From: Burkholderia sp. GAS332
Lineage (GTDB): Bacteria; Pseudomonadota; Gammaproteobacteria; Burkholderiales; Burkholderiaceae
NCBI GenBank assembly: GCA_900142905.1
Contig: FSRV01000002.1
Location: 1,116,001-1,180,000, forward strand
Direction: 5' to 3'
Length of the DNA: 64,000 bases
The notes under the pieces are model-generated. The model did not search any database. It was not told the DNA's origin and worked only from the letters and a program-made list of their open reading frames with translations. Positions 62,090 to 64,000 of the stretch are shown in pieces (the stretch's first letter is position 1; each line of letters opens with the position of its first letter). A program made the translations under genes and the position numbers.

Positions 62090-63097
62090 ATGAAACTCAC
62101 ACGTCGTCTCTCAACTCTCGGCGCTTCAGTCGCGCTGGCGCTGACGCTTGTACACGGCACGGCGGCGCGCGCGGAAACGGTCAACATCGCCTATCAATAT
62201 GGCGCCGATCCGGCCAAGCTCGCTCAGGCTAGCGCGGCGTATGAAAAGGCCACCGGTTGGACCATCAACTGGCGGCGCTTCGATACCGGCGCGGACGTGG
62301 TTGCAGCGCTGGCCTCTGGCGACATTCAGATTGGCGATGTGGGTTCGAGCCCGTTTGCGGCCGCTGTCAGCCGAGGCTTGCCGATCGAGGCCGTCGTCCT
62401 CAATGCGCTGACCGGCGATTCGGAAGCGCTGGTCGTTCGCAACGGCGCTCATATCGACAAGCCCCAGGACCTGATCGGCAAGACGGTGGCGACGCCGTTC
62501 GTCTCGACCAGCCATTACAGCCTGTTGGCTGCCCTGAAGCACTGGAATATCGATCCTAAACAGGTGCATATCGTCAACCTGGGTCCGACCGAAACTGTCG
62601 CGGCCTGGGCGCGCGGCGATATCGATGCGGCCTATACATGGGATCCGGCGTTGGGCAAGGCGAAGCAGAGCGGCAAGGTGCTGGTCGATTCGACCCAGGT
62701 TGGCAAGTGGGGTTCGCCGACGTTCGACCTGTGGGCGGTGCGCAAAGATTTCGCGCAAGCGCATCCGGATTTCGTCCAGAAGTTCGTAGGGGTCACGCTG
62801 CAATCCATCTCGGACTATCGAGCTAACGGCAAGTCCTGGACGGCAGGTTCCCCGCAAGTGGCGGCGATCGCGAAGTTGAGCGGCGCAAGCCCGGCCGATG
62901 TGCCGGAACTGCTCGCGGGCAACGTCTATCCGGTCGCGAGCGAACAGGCTTCACCCGCGCTGCTCGGTGCCGGGACCGCCAAGGCTGTCGCGGCGACGGC
63001 GCGCTTTCTAAGCGAGCAGAAGAAGATCGATCAAGTCCTGCCTGACTACGGCAATTCGATCACCACACAGTTTGTTCAGGTGTCCGCGTCTAAATGA
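62090..63097 (+). CDS. tauA: Taurine/sulfonate ABC transporter substrate-binding protein
   Basis: The 335-residue periplasmic protein has a signal peptide (MKLTRRLSTLGASVALALTL, cleavage after ARA). It shows VNIAYQYGADPAKLAQASA near 27-45 and VAALASGDIQIGDVGSSPFAAAV near 68-90, with ARGDIDAAYTWDPALGKA near 172-189, matching TauA. It delivers the sulfonate to the TauBC importer encoded next (27-bp gap). Confidence 0.92.
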   Translation: MKLTRRLSTLGASVALALTLVHGTAARAETVNIAYQYGADPAKLAQASAAYEKATGWTINWRRFDTGADVVAALASGDIQIGDVGSSPFAAAVSRGLPIEAVVLNALTGDSEALVVRNGAHIDKPQDLIGKTVATPFVSTSHYSLLAALKHWNIDPKQVHIVNLGPTETVAAWARGDIDAAYTWDPALGKAKQSGKVLVDSTQVGKWGSPTFDLWAVRKDFAQAHPDFVQKFVGVTLQSISDYRANGKSWTAGSPQVAAIAKLSGASPADVPELLAGNVYPVASEQASPALLGAGTAKAVAATARFLSEQKKIDQVLPDYGNSITTQFVQVSASK

Positions 63098-63124
63098 CGA
63101 GAGGAATCGATCCGGGAGCAGGGT

Positions 63125-63907
63125 ATGGCTGAACTGAGCGCACAGCACGCCGATGTGATCTATGACACACCGCGTGGGCAACTCACTGCACTTCAGGATG
63201 TTTCTGTGTCCGTGCACAGCGGCGAGATCGTCGTTGCGCTCGGTGCGTCCGGATGCGGCAAGAGCACGCTTCTGTCATTGTTCGCCGGTTTTCTGAAGCC
63301 GACCTCGGGCCGCGTGACGATTGACGGGGCCCTGGTCACGGGCCCGGACGCAAACCGGGGTGTCGTGTTCCAGGACGATGCGCTCATGCCGTGGCTCAAT
63401 GTGATAGACAACGTGAGCTTCGGTCTGCGCATGCAAGGCGTTGGCCGCGCAGCGCGCAACGCACGTGCCGCGGAAGTCCTCCAGTTGGTCAAGCTGCAGG
63501 GCTTCGAGCAGCACCGCATTGATGAGATTTCCGGTGGCATGCGCCAACGTGTCGGGCTGGCTCGGGCGCTCGCCGCGGATCCGTCGTTCCTGCTGATGGA
63601 CGAGCCACTCGGTGCGCTCGACGCACTCACCCGGGAGCATATGCAAACGCTGCTGCTCGACGTGTGGCACGCGACCGAGAAGGGCATTTTTCTGATTACG
63701 CACAGCATCGAGGAGGCCATCATGCTCGCCACCGAACTGCTGATCCTGTCTCCGAGGCCGGGCCGCGTGGTCGCGAGGCATAAGCTCGACTTTGCGCGCC
63801 GCTATGCAGCAGGCGAACCCACCCGTTCGATCAAAACCGATCCCGCCTTCACCGAGATCCGGATTGCATTGCTTGACCAGCTTATTCGCGAGACCGAGGA
63901 GGTTTGA
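63125..63907 (+). CDS. tauB: Taurine/sulfonate ABC transporter ATPase
   Basis: The 260-residue ATPase has Walker A in [19 protein letters not shown] near 36-52, Q-loop in [13 protein letters not shown] near 80-92, ABC signature [16 protein letters not shown] near 135-150, and Walker [13 protein letters not shown] near 155-166 with the H-loop in [10 protein letters not shown]. It energises sulfonate import across the inner membrane. The next gene begins with GTG one base after its stop. Confidence 0.93.
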   Translation: MAELSAQHADVIYDTPRGQLTALQDVSVSVHSGEIVVALGASGCGKSTLLSLFAGFLKPTSGRVTIDGALVTGPDANRGVVFQDDALMPWLNVIDNVSFGLRMQGVGRAARNARAAEVLQLVKLQGFEQHRIDEISGGMRQRVGLARALAADPSFLLMDEPLGALDALTREHMQTLLLDVWHATEKGIFLITHSIEEAIMLATELLILSPRPGRVVARHKLDFARRYAAGEPTRSIKTDPAFTEIRIALLDQLIRETEEV

Positions 63908-63908
63908 C

Positions 63909-64000
63909 GTGCCGTCAACCGAACAGAATCTGAGTGGCCCAATCGCGCTCGATCATGCTGAGCGTGAGACGCCGGCCTCAGCCCCACGGTGGCGTTGGCC
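63909..64000 (+). CDS. tauC: Taurine/sulfonate ABC transporter permease, 5' part only
   Basis: GTG at 63909, four bases after GAGG, opens a frame that runs to the window end (30 complete codons, MPSTEQNLSGPIALDH then ending APRWRWP). Only the polar cytoplasmic N-terminus is visible, before any membrane segment. The identity rests on its place directly after tauB, with only one base between them. Confidence 0.65.
   Translation, partial: MPSTEQNLSGPIALDHAERETPASAPRWRW

Noticed and set aside
1..64000. CRISPR arrays, tRNA or rRNA genes, insertion sequences, phage genes
   Set aside because: No regularly spaced repeats, cloverleaf or transposase/integrase motifs were recognised by reading; a tRNA or short repeat could still be missed without a computed search.

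Overview
The window looks like chromosome or megaplasmid DNA of a Paraburkholderia/Burkholderia-type betaproteobacterium. The DNA is GC-rich. It carries four Burkholderia-type trimeric porins that begin mature with QSSVTLYG-like sequence, a DUF4148 protein, a phasin, and several LysR, TetR, MarR and IclR regulators beside catabolic operons. I saw no tRNA, rRNA, CRISPR array, transposase or integrase. Several genes are clearly cut off: an aldo/keto reductase, two SDR fragments, a DUF4148 tail and a cold-shock gene.

Layout. (1) 1-15 kb: an aromatic-degradation module with two paralogous TetR regulators, a crotonase, a porin, an aromatic-acid MFS carrier, a CocE/S15-type hydrolase, a second crotonase, an acyl-CoA synthetase, a phenol-hydroxylase-type flavoprotein, and a reverse-strand set of amidohydrolase/decarboxylase, hydroxyquinol 1,2-dioxygenase and maleylacetate reductase. 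(2) 15.4-29 kb: aldehyde and dihydroxybenzoate handling, with a MarR regulator, a gamma-resorcylate-type decarboxylase, two aldehyde dehydrogenases, an MFS carrier, an isoquinoline-oxidoreductase-type molybdoenzyme pair, a second FAD monooxygenase, a porin and an aldo/keto reductase. (3) 29-35 kb: an IclR regulator and a five-gene operon with a luciferase-like flavin monooxygenase, a flavin reductase fused to an IclR-type ligand domain, a VOC protein, a crotonase and an alpha/beta hydrolase. (4) 35-45 kb: two Rieske oxygenases, one reductase, a hemerythrin, a cut-off SDR, a MarR regulator and a porin. (5) 45-53 kb: WrbA, esterase, two LysR/pirin divergent pairs, DoxX, HMG-CoA lyase and phasin. 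(6) 53-64 kb: sulfur acquisition, with a split YeeE/YedE transporter, a peptide-type solute-binding protein, a sulfate-binding protein, a SulP permease, TauD, a porin and TauABC (TauC cut by the window end).

Modules 1 and 2 together can be read as a route from a dihydroxybenzaldehyde or dihydroxybenzoate through resorcinol and hydroxyquinol to maleylacetate and 3-oxoadipate. This is an inference from gene families. The substrate entering through the hydrolase, CoA ligase and crotonases is not known.

The most distinctive signal outside the genes is a set of short inverted repeats that link each regulator to its likely targets: ATACTTTACG-type sites (module 1), TTGAAAAATCAA sites (MarR, module 2), ATTAGC-N3-GCTAAT sites (module 2), ATTCA-N7-TGAAY sites (IclR, module 3) and TATCTTCC-N2-GGAAGATA sites (MarR, module 4). 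The best candidate for an undescribed system is the IclR-controlled flavin-monooxygenase operon of module 3, followed by the Rieske-hemerythrin operon of module 4.
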